From assembly GCA_023701385.1 (NCBI GenBank), contig JAMPXC010000004.1, positions 1-64,000 on the forward strand: 64,000 nt of DNA, in the 5' to 3' direction. Shown piece after piece: positions 15,139 to 24,620 of the stretch; position 1 is the stretch's first letter, and each line of letters opens with the position of its first letter. The stretch is from Pseudobdellovibrio sp. (lineage in GTDB: Bacteria > Bdellovibrionota > Bdellovibrionia > Bdellovibrionales > Bdellovibrionaceae). The notes under the pieces are model-generated. The model was not told the DNA's origin and did no database searches. It saw only the letters and a list, made by a program, of their open reading frames with translations. A program made the translations under genes and the position numbers.

Positions 15139-16554
15139 TTATTTAGATTGTAAGTCTTTAAGTTTAGCTTTCGGTACGTACTTGATCGTCACTACGTAGT
15201 CGAATTTTTTCTGAGCCACTGCTTCACCGTTGATTTCGTTTGGCATTGCCGCGTGAACGCCGAAACCAGTTGGCGAGTAGTTACGTGGAGAAGCCGGATT
15301 TAACTGAGCTCTTGCACCGTCGATTTTTTGCGGTGTTCTGTCTAATAAAGCTAATTTGAAGTAACCATTCATTTGTTGGATAAGTGGAGCCATTGCCGCA
15401 GCTACACCTTTGTGACCTGAAGATAAACCTTTAGCTTCTTTTTCAACACCTGGTAAAGCGAAGTCGATTAAGTTCATCGTTAACTGCGGGCCAGCACCAG
15501 TTTGTTGGATTAACATCGGGATACCGTCAGTCATACCGTATAAAGACTGGTCTGAAGCTTTACCGCCAGAGAATGCCGTACCTAACATTTGCATTGGCCT
15601 GAAGTATTCAGACACACAAGATTTTAAGTTAGATCCATCTGGATTACAGTCACGTAAAGATAACATAACCCAAGCAAACTCAGAGCAGAACATTTGCATG
15701 TGGTCGTGCTCTTTCATGCTCTTACCTAATAATAAACGAGCTGTATCTGTTACGAAAGAAAGATCACCGTTTTCACGGTATGTCGGGCTGTTGTAATCAG
15801 AGTTGAAAGATAAAGAAGAAGGGTAAACAGTTTTAGCGCGGGCTTTTTCTAAAGCTTTTTCGAACCAAACTTGTAAGTTGGCTCTTTGAGCTTGAGATAA
15901 ACGCGGACGTAAAATTTGTAACATTAAGTTTTCGTTATCACCAGTAAAGTGAGTTGAATCCATTACTGATTTACCGAAACCAACAGCTTTACCACCTAAC
16001 ATGTCTGAATCCATTGGCATGTCTACGTTGTAAACTACTTTACGACCACCTTCAGTAACAACAACGGCCACTGAAATATGAGTGTTTAATAATTGTAAAG
16101 CTAAGTATTGTAATGAGTTAGCAAACTGTGGACGGGTCGAGATGATGATGTCACCTGTTTTGATTAATCCACTTTCAGCCATTGAGCGAGCGGCTTCAAG
16201 ACGTGATTCTTGAGGAGCTAAAGCCATACGTAAACCTAAGGCTGAACCGTTTGCAGATTGAGCGCCCATAGCTACGTAATCTGTTAATACAACTGAGTTT
16301 GAATCATCAGAACGTGGTACGAATGTAACATCATTTAAAGATAAAAATCCTTTTGCCGGATATGTTTCATAGAAAGCTACAGAAGGATTTAACATTGCTG
16401 ACTGAGTCCATTTTCCAAGAACAGACTCGATACCAGCAGCGATTTGAGTGTTAAACGCATTTTTACCTAATTTGTTTACGATAGGGCCAGCAGTTGCTGT
16501 GCTAACTAACAATGCTGTACTTAAAAAGGCGCTAATAGCTTTCTTCATGTTCAT
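15139..16554 (-). CDS. Large exported C92/YiiX-like papain-fold protein
   Basis: A 471-residue exported protein (signal peptide ends near residue 22, STATAG). I recognise the motif order of permuted NlpC/P60 proteins: LIKTGDIIIST (about 130), the His in LLNTHISVAVVV (about 157), and the Cys in MQMFCSEFAWVMLS (about 290). This matches GDI/TH/CSE in the two YiiX-like proteins of the window. It is over twice the usual length, with an N-terminal domain before the core and a 150-residue C-terminal extension that I do not recognise. The assignment rests on motif order only. It starts the operon with the small exported protein at 14604. Start 16548 (MKK) is equally possible. Confidence 0.68.
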   Translation of the reverse strand: MNMKKAISAFLSTALLVSTATAGPIVNKLGKNAFNTQIAAGIESVLGKWTQSAMLNPSVAFYETYPAKGFLSLNDVTFVPRSDDSNSVVLTDYVAMGAQSANGSALGLRMALAPQESRLEAARSMAESGLIKTGDIIISTRPQFANSLQYLALQLLNTHISVAVVVTEGGRKVVYNVDMPMDSDMLGGKAVGFGKSVMDSTHFTGDNENLMLQILRPRLSQAQRANLQVWFEKALEKARAKTVYPSSLSFNSDYNSPTYRENGDLSFVTDTARLLLGKSMKEHDHMQMFCSEFAWVMLSLRDCNPDGSNLKSCVSEYFRPMQMLGTAFSGGKASDQSLYGMTDGIPMLIQQTGAGPQLTMNLIDFALPGVEKEAKGLSSGHKGVAAAMAPLIQQMNGYFKLALLDRTPQKIDGARAQLNPASPRNYSPTGFGVHAAMPNEINGEAVAQKKFDYVVTIKYVPKAKLKDLQSK

Positions 16555-16855
16555 ATGTTTTCTCCGTTTTTAATAATTAATAACCGTTTATAAAAAACTT
16601 AACGAAGGGATAGATTTCAAGAAAGGTGCCCAAAATGAAGCGCTGTAAACAGGATAAAATTGTTTTAACCGGTCAGGATTTGGTGAAGGACAATTATTGC
16701 GGGCCACGCTGTCTAACTCGTCGTCAAACACAGATAGACACACTTAAGACTGAAATTCTCATTTTGATACAAGTTAGGCCTTGATCCATCTAAATAAATT
16801 AAGATTTTAAGGCATAAACCCGAAGAATTAGTGTGTGTAATCTTCTGGGGGAGAT
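16555..16855. other. Intergenic divergent promoter region
   Basis: 301 bp between two divergent genes for exported proteins. It holds a ribosome-binding site for each (CTCC at 16562-16565 on the minus side; GGGGGAG before 16856) and must hold both promoters. I see no tRNA, strong hairpin or repeat here, and no convincing -35/-10 pair. Confidence 0.6.
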
Positions 16856-17953
16856 ATGAAAGTATCGTTTCTTGTGCGCTCAATTCTTGTTTCGCAGGTG
16901 TTTACTTTAGCTGTTCAAGCAGATCAAAAAGAAAGTATTTCAGTCTGTAACGGTCGAAAAAAGATCGAAGTCAAAGTTGATTGTGATAAGAAGCGCCAGC
17001 AAGGTGGAAGATCTGAACATGTCTTAGCTTGCAGCGCTAAATTTCCGGATAAATCAGTTGTTAAAGCTAACGAAGATCTTATGCAAGCTCAGTATAGCAG
17101 AGCTTATTACACAGTGGGCACAGCGCCACGCTTTCGTGCTTTTAATGATAAACAAATGGCCCAGTCTTACGATATTTTCTTAGATAAACTTGCGCGTACT
17201 CCTGAATCATTTGAATTTTGCAAAGAGTACAACCAATGTGAAATGTTTTTAGAAGGTGATGAAGAGCTGGCACCGCTAGCTAAGGCCATTGCCAATGATG
17301 GTCTTATTGATGGTGGAGACGAAGTTCGCCAAATTCAGACAGTTTATTCTGAACGCGATAATAAATTTCGTTCACCAGCGGATCGACCACGCTTAAGACT
17401 TGCAACTTACAGTAAATTTAATTTTTCTCGTAGCGGTAATAGCAATGATATTACTTTAAGTAAAATTTTTGTAACAGATGCAGCACGTGATGCTGTCGAC
17501 CAAGCGCAAGGCCCTTATTGGTCAGCCGTGTGGGATAAGCGTGAAAAAGAAGGAAGCGGTCGTAGACCACAGATTACTGAAAGTGATTTGCAGACTGAAA
17601 AACGTCAGCTGCAAATACGCCGTTCAGATGATTCCGGTGAGCAGACGGTGACGATCACAGATCCGAAAAAAACTTATGATATCGAACTGCGTTTTAAAAA
17701 CGGCCAGTGTTATCCGTGGAAGAAAAAAGTTCCGGCTGATGGGGCGCGAAGATTTGTCAGCGAAAACAGTTGGTATTCAAATTCAGTAAACGGTGATGCT
17801 TGGGATAAGCCTTTTGATCTTTCTGAGTGTGAAAGCATGCCTTCTCGTTGCAGTAAAAATCGTTATTGGCGCGCCTATATCAGTAACAACACAAGTTCTG
17901 AACCAGCCAAAGAATCAAAAAGACCGGCACGGGCTACGAGTTCGTCACGCTAA
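16856..17953 (+). CDS. Exported protein of unknown function
   Basis: A 365-residue protein with an N-terminal signal peptide (about residues 1-22, ending AVQAD). The mature protein is basic and polar, with about eleven Cys residues, suggesting several disulfides (VCNGRKKIEVKVDCDKK near the start; FCKEYNQCEMFL; CESMPSRCSKN near the end). The tail is Lys/Arg/Ser rich (RPARATSSSR). No family is recognised. ATG 16856 has GGGGGAG just upstream. It ends 2 bp before the convergent antiporter stop. Confidence 0.7.
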   Translation: MKVSFLVRSILVSQVFTLAVQADQKESISVCNGRKKIEVKVDCDKKRQQGGRSEHVLACSAKFPDKSVVKANEDLMQAQYSRAYYTVGTAPRFRAFNDKQMAQSYDIFLDKLARTPESFEFCKEYNQCEMFLEGDEELAPLAKAIANDGLIDGGDEVRQIQTVYSERDNKFRSPADRPRLRLATYSKFNFSRSGNSNDITLSKIFVTDAARDAVDQAQGPYWSAVWDKREKEGSGRRPQITESDLQTEKRQLQIRRSDDSGEQTVTITDPKKTYDIELRFKNGQCYPWKKKVPADGARRFVSENSWYSNSVNGDAWDKPFDLSECESMPSRCSKNRYWRAYISNNTSSEPAKESKRPARATSSSR

Positions 17954-17955
17954 AT

Positions 17956-20133
17956 TTAAGAACGTAAACGGTTGATTTTGTCGTAGTCGCCAACGATCCA
18001 TAGAATATCATCTTCTAGAATTTCCATAGAGGAATCAGGACTAATAATATGTTCGCCGTTACGTTCAATACCCACAATTAAACCCGATGTTTTTTCGCGA
18101 ATAGAGCTTTCGCGAATCGTTTTATTTACAAATGGCGAGTTCATAGTTACACGCACCGAACGTAATTTGTAAGATTCAGTCGTAGATTCTCCGTCTTTGT
18201 AAGCCGAAGTTTCTAATTCAATTCCTAATTTATGAACCTGTTCGTCAATACCTATTAAATACAGCTTATCAAAAGGCATAAGAATAAGTCCGCGATCGGG
18301 AGCTAAGTGTTTACTTTCACCACGTTCAACTAAGGCTACAGTTACGTTGTAAGTTTCTTTGATTTTAGAATCTAATAACGTAAGGCCAACGTATTTTGAA
18401 TTGGGATTAATCGTAAAAGTCGCAAGACTTGCATCCCACGGTGCTAGTTTTGGTTTTCTCGTCGGACTTTCGTAAACTAGGTTATTCATAAACTTAGTTT
18501 CAATTTTTTGATAAAAAACCTGTGATGTGCTTCCAAAGAAAACTAATAACGTAAGTGCCCCAAATGAAACTAAACCTTGCCAAGAGTTTAATGTCATAAA
18601 ACTACTTACAGCGTAAAGAGCAAATAAAAAACCTAAAATGTTTCTTCCGATAAACACTCCGATATCAAGGCGGTGTAAACGGATTAATTCTGTTTCAGTT
18701 AAAAATTTTGAAGGCTGGCTAAAACACATCGCCCAGTAAAACGGAATCGATAAAAAGCACACAATTGCAAACGAAAGATAATCACCAAAGCGCGGGCGAA
18801 GAAGTACACCTACTGAAACGATCGCTAAAACTAAAACACCGTTAAGCAACGTCTTCCAGCCATAAGCGCGCCATAAGATTTTAACTAAACCCACTTCAGA
18901 TTGCTCGGCTACGAACGCAGTTTGGTATTTTTCAACACGTGCAAAAAAGTTTTCTGGCAATTTATGGTGTAAGAAGTTTTGTAAACGGTCAGAGTTGCGA
19001 ATCAAATAAGGTGTGGCAAAAGTTGTAATCGCCGAAACTGATACGGCAATCGGGTATAAAAAATCACTGGTTACTTTTAATGTTAAACCAAGAGTTGCAA
19101 TGATAAACGAGAATTCACCAATTTGCGCTAAGCTCATACCAGCTTGCACCGAATGGCGAAAGCTAACTCCCGAAATTAAAGCACCTACTGTAGTACTAAG
19201 AATTTTGCCGGCAATGGTGATTAACGTGATTAAAACAATTTGCCATGCGTATTCTTGTAAAATCGCAGGATCAATCATCATGCCCACAGAGACGAAAAAC
19301 ACGGCGGCAAATAAATCTTTAATCGGATGAAGAATTTTTTCAATACGTGGGCCTTCGCTGGTTTCAGCTAAAATCGATCCCATCACGAATGCGCCTAAAG
19401 CCGGTGAAAACCCAGCGTAAGTCGCAATGCTAACCATCGCTAAGCATAGGCCTAATGACACAATAAGCATCGTTTCATTGTTTAGATATTTTTTAATTTT
19501 ACGCATGATCGTCGGTAACATGTAAATACCCACGATAAACCAAAGAATTAAAAAGAAACCTAAGCGAAAGCCAGAAACAATAAGCTCTTGTCCTGAAAGT
19601 TCACGTGAAATCGCCACCGTTGAAAGTAAAACTAAAAGCAAAATGGCTACGATATCTTCAATAATAAGTACACCAAACACTAAGGAGACAAATTTCTGGC
19701 TTTTTAAACCTAATTCATCGAAGGCGCGAATAATAATTGCGGTTGATGAAATAGATAAAATTCCCCCAAGGTATAAACTATCGATTTGGTTCCATCCCAT
19801 GATTTGGCCGAAGATAAATCCCGACACCAGCATAAAAATCACTTCAAAGACGGCGGTGATGGTGGCAGAACGTCCGGTTTGGACTAATTTTTTAAAACTG
19901 AATTCTAAACCTAGGCCAAATAATAAAACGATGATTCCGATTTCGGCCCAAATTTTAATAGAAGCTACGTCTTTAACATTGGGAAAGTAGGGCACGTGTG
20001 AACTTACTAAAAACCCGGCGATCAAATATCCTAAAACAACGGGTTGGTTAAGTTTTTTGAAGATCAGTGTCACCACGGCGGCGGTGATTAAAATAAAACC
20101 AAGATCCTGGATAAGCTCTGGAAGGTGCATCAT
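17956..20133 (-). CDS. CPA2/Kef-type cation:proton antiporter with two RCK_C domains
   Basis: A 725-residue inner-membrane antiporter. Residues 1-400 form the Na+/H+ exchanger (CPA2) core with about 12 helices; NQPVVLGYLIAGFLVSSH, LGLEFSFKKL, STAIIIRAFDELG and GAFVMGSILAETSEGPRIE are family hallmarks. A further hydrophobic block (about 425-540) follows. The C-terminus carries two TrkA-C/RCK_C ligand domains (about 570-645 and 655-725) but no RCK_N NAD-binding domain. RCK_C domains often bind nucleotides and gate K+ export. It is convergent with the gene at 16856 and divergent from the TPR lipoprotein gene 55 bp away. Confidence 0.92.
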   Translation of the reverse strand: MMHLPELIQDLGFILITAAVVTLIFKKLNQPVVLGYLIAGFLVSSHVPYFPNVKDVASIKIWAEIGIIVLLFGLGLEFSFKKLVQTGRSATITAVFEVIFMLVSGFIFGQIMGWNQIDSLYLGGILSISSTAIIIRAFDELGLKSQKFVSLVFGVLIIEDIVAILLLVLLSTVAISRELSGQELIVSGFRLGFFLILWFIVGIYMLPTIMRKIKKYLNNETMLIVSLGLCLAMVSIATYAGFSPALGAFVMGSILAETSEGPRIEKILHPIKDLFAAVFFVSVGMMIDPAILQEYAWQIVLITLITIAGKILSTTVGALISGVSFRHSVQAGMSLAQIGEFSFIIATLGLTLKVTSDFLYPIAVSVSAITTFATPYLIRNSDRLQNFLHHKLPENFFARVEKYQTAFVAEQSEVGLVKILWRAYGWKTLLNGVLVLAIVSVGVLLRPRFGDYLSFAIVCFLSIPFYWAMCFSQPSKFLTETELIRLHRLDIGVFIGRNILGFLFALYAVSSFMTLNSWQGLVSFGALTLLVFFGSTSQVFYQKIETKFMNNLVYESPTRKPKLAPWDASLATFTINPNSKYVGLTLLDSKIKETYNVTVALVERGESKHLAPDRGLILMPFDKLYLIGIDEQVHKLGIELETSAYKDGESTTESYKLRSVRVTMNSPFVNKTIRESSIREKTSGLIVGIERNGEHIISPDSSMEILEDDILWIVGDYDKINRLRS

Positions 20134-20188
20134 AGTCTGTTTATGCTATCTGTTGCTATTGCGCCTTATCAAGCACATAATCTTAGTG

Positions 20189-21472
20189 ATGCAAAACAAA
20201 AGACGACCTCAGGTTATACTTATTTTATTTATGCTTTGTATTGCGAATTGCATAGCTGGTTGCGCTTCGTTTTTGTCACAATCTGACGAGACGAAAAGTT
20301 TGCTACGCCAAGGCCAAACGTCACAGGCTTTAAAAGATCTTAAAGAAAAATCAGACACTGAAGGTAAAGATCAATTGATGTACATGTTAGATTACGCCAT
20401 GGCTTTGCAAATAGCTGGCGATTACCGTGACTCGGCTGACGCTTTTATTAAAGCAGATCGCCTGCTTGAAGAAAAAGATTATCATTCAGTTAGCCAAGTT
20501 GTGGGTGCGACCTTAGGTGCTGAAGAGATGGTTCAGTATAAAGGCGAATCTTACGAAAAGTTTTTATTAAACAGCATGAATGCGATCAATTATTTAATGC
20601 TGGGTGATTATGATGCGGCTTTAGTTGAGTGCCGAAGAATCAATAGCAAAATTTCATCTTTTAAAATGGAAGGCCGTGAAGCTTATGAGCTTTCGCCTTT
20701 TGCCAGCTACTTATCGGCCATTATCTGGGAATCACAAAAAAAATACGATGATGCCTACATTGAGTATGAAGCGGCCTATAAGTTAGATCCGGCGATTTCA
20801 GGTATCGGTGGAGACTTAATTCGTTCAGCGCGACTAGCTGGACGTGATCAAGCTTTAGCGAAATGGAAAAAAGAATTTAAAGCAGATCAAAATGCTCTTG
20901 ATGAAGAATTAAATGGGCGTAAAAACGGCGAAGTGATCGTGATTTTTCAACAGGGCTTTGGCGCTAGAAAAGTTCCGCGCACTGATGAACCACGTTTTCC
21001 AACGTTAAGAACAGAATACCCAAAAACAACGGTAGCCCAAGTTGAGCTAACACCTATGGAATCATCGACGGGAAAAATCTATACCCAAATGAATAAAACA
21101 AGAACGGTGTACGATATCGACCGCATGGCGATGATTACTATGGATAAAGACTATAATTCATTAGTGGCACGAAGAATCGGTGGCGTGGCTGCAAAAGCCG
21201 TTGTGTCAGATCAAATTCGTCAAAAGAATGAGTTATTAGGAAGTGTCGCATGGATTGCAATGAACTTAGCAGATAGAGCCGATCTTCGCCAATGGTCAAC
21301 GCTGCCATCTAAAATTCAAATGGCACGTGTCTTTATGAAACCGGGGAAATATGACCTAAAAGTTCTTGGCTTGGACAGTTCTGATGTTCCCACGGGTGAT
21401 CAATTGTCTTCGCAAGTCATAGAAATCAAAGCCGGCAAAAAAGTTTTTGTGAATTTCAGATCTTTGCGTTAG
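20189..21472 (+). CDS. TPR-containing lipoprotein
   Basis: A 427-residue lipoprotein. The signal peptide ends in the lipobox IAGC-A, with +2 Ala suggesting the outer membrane. Residues 35-230 contain tetratricopeptide-like helical pairs (YMLDYAMALQIAGDYRDSA, NYLMLGDYDAALVECRRI, WESQKKYDDAYIEYEAAY). The layout recalls COG3014-type proteins of unknown function, by memory only. ATG 20189 is the start that yields the lipobox; the frame stays open upstream to 20057, antisense to the antiporter gene. It leads a run of three same-strand genes (gaps 9 and 3 bp) that all encode exported proteins. Confidence 0.8.
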   Translation: MQNKRRPQVILILFMLCIANCIAGCASFLSQSDETKSLLRQGQTSQALKDLKEKSDTEGKDQLMYMLDYAMALQIAGDYRDSADAFIKADRLLEEKDYHSVSQVVGATLGAEEMVQYKGESYEKFLLNSMNAINYLMLGDYDAALVECRRINSKISSFKMEGREAYELSPFASYLSAIIWESQKKYDDAYIEYEAAYKLDPAISGIGGDLIRSARLAGRDQALAKWKKEFKADQNALDEELNGRKNGEVIVIFQQGFGARKVPRTDEPRFPTLRTEYPKTTVAQVELTPMESSTGKIYTQMNKTRTVYDIDRMAMITMDKDYNSLVARRIGGVAAKAVVSDQIRQKNELLGSVAWIAMNLADRADLRQWSTLPSKIQMARVFMKPGKYDLKVLGLDSSDVPTGDQLSSQVIEIKAGKKVFVNFRSLR

Positions 21473-21481
21473 CCTTTTTGT

Positions 21482-22180
21482 ATGAAATTTTTAGCGACAA
21501 GCTTAGTGTTCTTATTTTCATCGTACGCTTTTGCGGCGATTCCACCGCAAGACTGTAAAGAAGAAATCGTGCGTGTAGGACTTACACAAATTCATCAGCT
21601 TTCAAACCGTGAACAGACAAATTGTTATATTACGACAAGCAATATGAATAACTATGTCGATCTTAAATACCGCGATTACTTAGTTTCGAATGATTCATTA
21701 TTAGTTTTCGTCTCTCTTGATGATGGGCCTGAAGATACTTCAAGTGGTGCCAAAGAATTTTATTTCTTTCCGCGTAACCAAAGAACATCAACTTTTAGTA
21801 TCAGCGAAGATGAACGCGAGATCACAATCAAAGGCCGGTATAACTTTGATTTTATTTTCGATACCGAATCAAGCCACTTAATTGGCATGACCAATGCTAA
21901 AGTTGAAGTTGATCCAAAGATTTCAGCCGAAAACAATGGCGGAGTTTTTATCACGCCAACTCAAGGTTTAGTTTACGAATTGCCGTTTAAATTAGGTGGA
22001 GCACCTTCGGCAGATTTTAGAAAAACCGGCGTGTTTAAAGATTCTTATCAGCATGAATGCCGTGTACAAATCGGTAAAATTTTTAAATTTACTAATAGCG
22101 AAGGTGAAACAGCTGTGAAGTACACCGACGAACAATTAAAAAAAGTGTTAGCGAAACTTTGTCCACTGATTAAGTATTAA
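21482..22180 (+). CDS. Exported protein of unknown function
   Basis: A 232-residue protein with a short Sec signal peptide (MKFLATSLVFLFSSYAFAA). Cys residues in IPPQDCKEE, REQTNCYIT, HECRVQIG and AKLCPLIKY suggest two disulfides. The chain is predicted mostly beta and acidic. I recognise no family. It is 9 bp after the TPR lipoprotein gene and 3 bp before the next small exported protein, so the three are very likely one operon and may act together at the envelope. Confidence 0.7.
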   Translation: MKFLATSLVFLFSSYAFAAIPPQDCKEEIVRVGLTQIHQLSNREQTNCYITTSNMNNYVDLKYRDYLVSNDSLLVFVSLDDGPEDTSSGAKEFYFFPRNQRTSTFSISEDEREITIKGRYNFDFIFDTESSHLIGMTNAKVEVDPKISAENNGGVFITPTQGLVYELPFKLGGAPSADFRKTGVFKDSYQHECRVQIGKIFKFTNSEGETAVKYTDEQLKKVLAKLCPLIKY

Positions 22181-22183
22181 TAT

Positions 22184-22654
22184 ATGCGTAAGTTATTATT
22201 TTTAAGTTTAATTTTAGTAAGTGTTAATTTGCAGGCCCGAACCGAGGGGCGGTTCTTGGGCATGCAATATATGATTAACCTGATTTCTGCTGGCTATGAC
22301 GGAACTTTCGATCATACACCAACACGTTTGTATGAACAGATGGATGTGCCCGAGCAATCAAGTATGCTTGGGCCAGGTAAGGCTTTGCAGGTTTCACAAA
22401 AAGAAATGTCTTTTATCTGTAATAAAAAAGCCGAAAACAGTTACCACTGCTCAATTTTAATTTTCAAATCTCCGCAAGGAAGTTTTGGCTTACGTTCGGC
22501 GCAAATCAAATACGAAGGTGAAAAAGCGAAAGCCATTGTGGCGCAGTTTTTTCCGAATCAAGATGGATCAGATGTGAATATCACAGACGATACTGGCCAG
22601 TTTAATTTAATTATTAAGCCCGATTTATTTCAGTTAACTTTTGAAGCGCAGTAA
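22184..22654 (+). CDS. Small exported protein of unknown function
   Basis: A 156-residue protein with a signal peptide (MRKLLFLSLILVSVNLQA). The mature part has two Cys (MSFICNKKA and YHCSILIF) and a short GSFGLRSAQIKYEG segment. No family recognised. It is the third gene of the operon beginning with the TPR lipoprotein at 20189, and its stop is 12 bp from the convergent barrel gene. Confidence 0.65.
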   Translation: MRKLLFLSLILVSVNLQARTEGRFLGMQYMINLISAGYDGTFDHTPTRLYEQMDVPEQSSMLGPGKALQVSQKEMSFICNKKAENSYHCSILIFKSPQGSFGLRSAQIKYEGEKAKAIVAQFFPNQDGSDVNITDDTGQFNLIIKPDLFQLTFEAQ

Positions 22655-22666
22655 TAAGTACGCTGT

Positions 22667-23920
22667 TTAAAAAGCTTTAAACAGTGGAAATCCTACCGAC
22701 AAGCCCCACATTTCAATTTCGGCAATGTCTGAACCCCAGGTGATGTAATTTAATTCGTAAAACACAGAGCTTCCGAAACGAAGCCACATGTTGCGGTAAA
22801 GCTCTTGGGTTGTTGATAGGAACATACCGTAACTTAAATAGCGGTTCGTTAAGCCAAACGGGTGGTTGTAAGTTAATTCAAAACCTTGCGGATAAATCAC
22901 TTCAAACTCTGTCGGGTATCCTTCATCATATTTGTAGTGAAGACCTTGGAATCCTAATAAAGCGCCTAAAATAACTTGGCCATCGAAAACTTGCGCCAGA
23001 TCGTACGAGAAATATAGCCCTGAGTTATTAAATAGCGATTTGCTATCATAAACTAAAGCATCAAAAGCTTTGAACGACGAAGTCTCTGACAATTCTAATT
23101 TTCCGTATAACATATACGACGGAAGAATATCTGGGCCTTTCGTGTTTAAATTATAATTATTTGTCACCGAATAAGGGCCAAGGCCTCCGGCAAATTTCAA
23201 ACGATGCAAGCGTTCTGGAAGTTTAGCGCTTACTGTGACGTTTACTTTTTCTTTGGTGGCTTTGTTAATTAAAACAGTTTCAACCGCAGAGTTATCTTGA
23301 AGGTTAAATAAAAACGGGGGGTGATCGCCTGAAGGTGTTGTTAAATTCGGAGAAGAAAAAGCAATTTCTAAACGGGGAGTTTCTTTGCCGAAAGAACCGA
23401 TACGGTAAAGCTTGCATCCTGTGGATGTGTACTGTTGTTCAAAACCCGTGATCATCACTTCATAAGGTAAACAAGTATAGTCAATCCACTGTTTTAATTT
23501 TGAACGAGCTACAGATTTAGCCGTAATCGAGATGGTATCTAAAACTTTATCACCTTGATAAATCACAATATTGTGTGGCGTAAAAAGGTTTACATAAAGT
23601 TGCGTAGAGAGCTGCGACTCATTACCAGCGGGAAAGATAACTTGCTGGTCGATTTTAAAATAAACCGGCGCATATTTTTTCGGAATATTGATTTTTAATA
23701 ATACACGCGGAGTAAGTAAGTTGTTTTCAGGGCGTAACCACTGAATCGTGTCTACTAGAAAAAAAGCTTCGATATCTGCATGCGATTTTTCGATATTAAA
23801 ATCGTTAACATCTAAGTCAACTGAAGCTTGGCCCAGTGAAAACGGACCGATAGAAAAAGCCTGCGCAAAAACACAGGCCGAATAAAACGAAAATAATAAA
23901 AAGACTAATTTAATACGCAC
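22667..23920 (-). CDS. Predicted outer-membrane beta-barrel protein with N-terminal periplasmic domain
   Basis: A 417-residue exported protein (signal peptide to about residue 19, CVFA-Q). The first half looks like a soluble beta domain with two Cys (DYTCLPYEV, STGCKLYR). The second half, from about residue 240, shows alternating aromatic strands typical of a barrel and ends in VGFPLFKAF, the C-terminal Phe signature recognised by BamA. Function is unknown. It starts with GTG, overlapping the stop of the upstream chalcone-isomerase-like gene by one base (TAGTG), so the two are translationally coupled. Confidence 0.7.
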   Translation of the reverse strand: MRIKLVFLLFSFYSACVFAQAFSIGPFSLGQASVDLDVNDFNIEKSHADIEAFFLVDTIQWLRPENNLLTPRVLLKINIPKKYAPVYFKIDQQVIFPAGNESQLSTQLYVNLFTPHNIVIYQGDKVLDTISITAKSVARSKLKQWIDYTCLPYEVMITGFEQQYTSTGCKLYRIGSFGKETPRLEIAFSSPNLTTPSGDHPPFLFNLQDNSAVETVLINKATKEKVNVTVSAKLPERLHRLKFAGGLGPYSVTNNYNLNTKGPDILPSYMLYGKLELSETSSFKAFDALVYDSKSLFNNSGLYFSYDLAQVFDGQVILGALLGFQGLHYKYDEGYPTEFEVIYPQGFELTYNHPFGLTNRYLSYGMFLSTTQELYRNMWLRFGSSVFYELNYITWGSDIAEIEMWGLSVGFPLFKAF

Positions 23921-24555
23921 TATTTAAGTAATTCTTTTTTCAGATCAGCTAATTTATCATCCACTGGTTTACCAAGCCAAATGCTAAACATTTGCTCTGG
24001 TAATTTTGCAGAACCTATAACCGTGATGATTTCACCTGATGGTTTTTGTAAGTATAAAAAACCCTTGTCGCCAGAGGTGTTGCCTACGATTGAAAAGATT
24101 TCGCCTTGTTTAAATTCGCTCATTGTCGAGATATGACCCAATACAGTTTTCATATCACCTTCATCAACAGCTACATCGTTAGCTTTTAAAGCTTCAACAA
24201 ATGAATCAGAGATTTTTTTAGCTGGTAAATCACGTAACATCGTTAAACGTAATTGCACGGGGCCTGCGGCTTTTAATGAAGATAAGATGCCGTCATCAGA
24301 TTTTACTAAAGCTTCAGGTTTAGCCGTTAATAATTCAGCGTAATAAACTTTTACCGGAACTAGAGCGAAAAGTTTTTTCTTTCTGATTCCGTGAGAAACT
24401 GGTTTTAAAGCAGATGTTGTGCTGTCGACTTTAAGTTCGGCACTAGAGGCTAAACCATAAGTGTCATATTTTTTATCGCCTACAGTAGTAGTTAAAGTTT
24501 GAGCTTGAGCTGTTACAGCAAAAGCAGCGATCACTAACGTCATTAATAGTTTCAT
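23920..24555 (-). CDS. Exported chalcone isomerase-like domain protein
   Basis: A 211-residue exported protein (signal peptide MKLLMTLVIAAFAVTAQA). The segment SHGIRKKKLFALVPVKVYYAELL and the later LRLTMLRDLPAKKISDSFVEAL resemble the chalcone isomerase-like domain of bacterial periplasmic proteins, where the first element reads G-x-G-x-R-x-K/R then VYxxxLY. Bacterial members have no proven isomerase activity; some may bind fatty acids. It precedes and is coupled to the barrel gene at 22667. AGGAG lies just upstream of ATG 24555. Confidence 0.75.
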   Translation of the reverse strand: MKLLMTLVIAAFAVTAQAQTLTTTVGDKKYDTYGLASSAELKVDSTTSALKPVSHGIRKKKLFALVPVKVYYAELLTAKPEALVKSDDGILSSLKAAGPVQLRLTMLRDLPAKKISDSFVEALKANDVAVDEGDMKTVLGHISTMSEFKQGEIFSIVGNTSGDKGFLYLQKPSGEIITVIGSAKLPEQMFSIWLGKPVDDKLADLKKELLK

Positions 24556-24620
24556 ATTTTCTCCTAAGAATTTATGCTGACAAGACGTTAGTAGAGTGTC
24601 AACCTGTGTGAGGAGGCTCT

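Noticed and set aside
15242-15250. GGCATTGCC inside the 15139 CDS as a further REP copy
   Set aside because: Only 9 bp, lacks the G4/C4 arms, and it encodes ordinary codons; a chance match is likely.
18959-19990. Plus-strand ORFs inside the antiporter gene
   Set aside because: Mirror frames of a well-supported membrane protein gene with no independent signals.
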